Source: Ooceraea biroi (taxonomy: Eukaryota > Arthropoda > Insecta > Hymenoptera > Formicidae). Taken from it: 64,000 bases of DNA. The notes below the pieces were generated by a model. It saw only the letters and a list, made by a program, of their open reading frames with translations. It made no database searches and was not told the origin of the DNA. This document shows, in pieces, positions 62,430 through 64,000 of the stretch (position 1 is its first letter; the number at the start of each line of letters is the position of its first letter). A program made the position numbers and the translations under genes. The stretch spans positions 13,206,001 through 13,270,000 of the forward strand of contig NC_039510.1 of the NCBI RefSeq assembly GCF_003672135.1, read 5' to 3'.

Positions 62430-64000
62430 TGACGGTGCCCGAACGAACGCTGCTACGCGTTAGTCTCTGACTGGAAGCATCCGCGAGAAGGAGTCTTGCT
62501 GCGTCGGATTGGCCTACGAGTAGCTCTGATGAGGAAATAATTCGAGAAAGGAGGAGACGGAGTAAGATGCGCGACGAGGACGGCAAAGTTGGAAACGAGT
62601 TATCAGAATTCGTCGAATTGTCACGAAGACAGAACTCTGGAAGAAACGTCATCTTGCGCCGATGAACAGTGACACAAATTGACGAAGACGAAACGCGGAT
62701 GAATCTGGCGAGCAAACCGGTTGGATTGTAAGCAAAGACCACTGACCTCGTTAGAGAGAATTATTGTTCTTGTATTGTTCTTGGATAAAGGATGTTCTTT
62801 AACGTGCAGGGCGGAGGTATTAATGAAGTGCAATTTGTACGTGTTACTTTGGGTGATTGGCTGCTTGAGATAGTGCGTTATCTCCTATTTAAGACGGCTC
62901 GGGTTGCTTAATTCACGGATGGATGGCACATGTATTTGTGACTCGTAAATATTTTGAGAAAGAAGAGACATTGGAACGTAGGGATTATATTTCGAGTCAC
63001 TTGTAGAGAAATATAACTAAGAAAGACAATGAACTGAAAATGAATATTATAGAAGACATTCGAAATTGTTGCACGATTCATCAATTGATAATTCAACGCT
63101 AATTTATTAATAATTTATTGATGTGCGCAAAGTTCATCTACATCACAATGCAACGTTACGGTGGAATTACAATAGACGTGAACGACACTTGAAAGGACAC
63201 AGGGAAAGGGTCTTTGAAGCAAATTCTACATATACACGTGCATCGCGGATAATATTCGAGTTATAATCTCGCCGGCGGTATAAGACGCATTGGCGATATC
63301 ACGGATTTAATTGGATCTCCGTAATAAGCTACTTGCGCAATATCCCTTGAACGAGATCGCGACAAGCGAGGTCATTGCGAGCACTGCTTGATCGATGGAT
63401 GACTGCGCTTCAATCGAAAGCGCTGCTCCAGAATTCGGAATTCAATGATCACTTCGCGATGCCGAAAATCGTAGCTCACTCGATCCAACATCTGACATAT
63501 CCTTAATATTTCATACTTTAGTTGAACATTATATCTTCATGCAGAATGCCATAAACTTTGAAAATTTTAATGATACAGTTGTGTCACTTTCTATTCCGAT
63601 ATAAATTCTTCGAGCAATTGAAAATCTGAAAATCTCTTTTTAAAATAATACAAATATTGAAAAATTCATGTTATCAACTGTTTGTGTGAATAATTAGATA
63701 TTATAATAAAGTATTTATCTTATATAGCATATATTGGTATCGATAGATAACTTTGTCTTTAACAAGACTTGGTTGGTTGTCTAATAATGTCTATCAAGCC
63801 ACATTTGTGCTGTTCCCTATAAATCGGTCCTAATCGTCGGTCACGTTTGCTGAATCTATAACAAGCCCGATAATCGCTTTCATTAAGATGATCTTCCTCG
63901 CTCTACTGCGCTTAACCGACTCTTTCAATCATTAAGACTTTTAAAAGTGTGTTCGCAGTCGTATCACTGTGAGACATCGACGGTATCCTCTAAATAACTT

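Larger units (their letters stand above)
60560..64000. other. Gene-free stretch, right end of window
   Basis: AT-rich DNA with microsatellites and no recognised gene. The 147-codon minus frame at 62,299-62,742 contains a poly-Asp run made by a GTC/GAC trinucleotide repeat, and I do not take it as a gene. Confidence 0.45.

Noticed and set aside
62299..62742. 147-codon minus-strand frame with a poly-Asp run
   Set aside because: The Asp run is a GTC/GAC microsatellite and the rest has no recognisable feature.

Overview
The window looks like nuclear DNA from an insect, most likely a hymenopteran and probably an ant. The grounds are the mix of AT-rich and CpG-rich intergenic sequence, long gene-free stretches, mariner-type transposons, many di- and trinucleotide microsatellites, and one exon I recognise as the amino end of an insect KDM3 histone demethylase. 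Species-level placement is inference. There is no operon structure, and almost every open frame over 60 codons reads as chance.

Layout. 1-38,376: gene-poor DNA. If the KDM3 call is right, this is all or part of KDM3 intron 1, because the gene is on the minus strand, its first coding exon is at 38,377-38,532, and I find no convincing next exon before the window starts. Inside it are a 627-bp inverted-repeat element (7,596-8,222) between microsatellites, and a 1,276-bp mariner (18,146-19,421) whose transposase is broken by a frameshift and a stop. 38,377-40,150: the KDM3 first coding exon and a CpG-rich leader/promoter. 41,270-42,440: a second CpG-rich block with a CRE palindrome, a YY1-like ATGGC motif and two plus-strand splice-donor-like sites. 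It may be the first exon of an unidentified gene diverging from KDM3. 42,440-64,000: mostly non-coding DNA, with one small closed minus-strand reading frame (57,802-58,023) of unknown nature.

The most striking object is a 3.6-kb foldback transposon at 45,503-49,125, bounded by a 9-bp direct repeat. Its inverted arms are built from tandem units of about 164 bp. The outer 982 bp of the two arms appear identical by eye, but the left arm carries about eight more units than the right. Every unit starts with a variant of the element's own terminal motif. No transposase is present, so it is non-autonomous. I do not recognise it as a named family and consider it the best candidate here for something undescribed.

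Limits: everything was read by eye. Splice sites, promoters and short ORFs are weakly supported unless stated otherwise.
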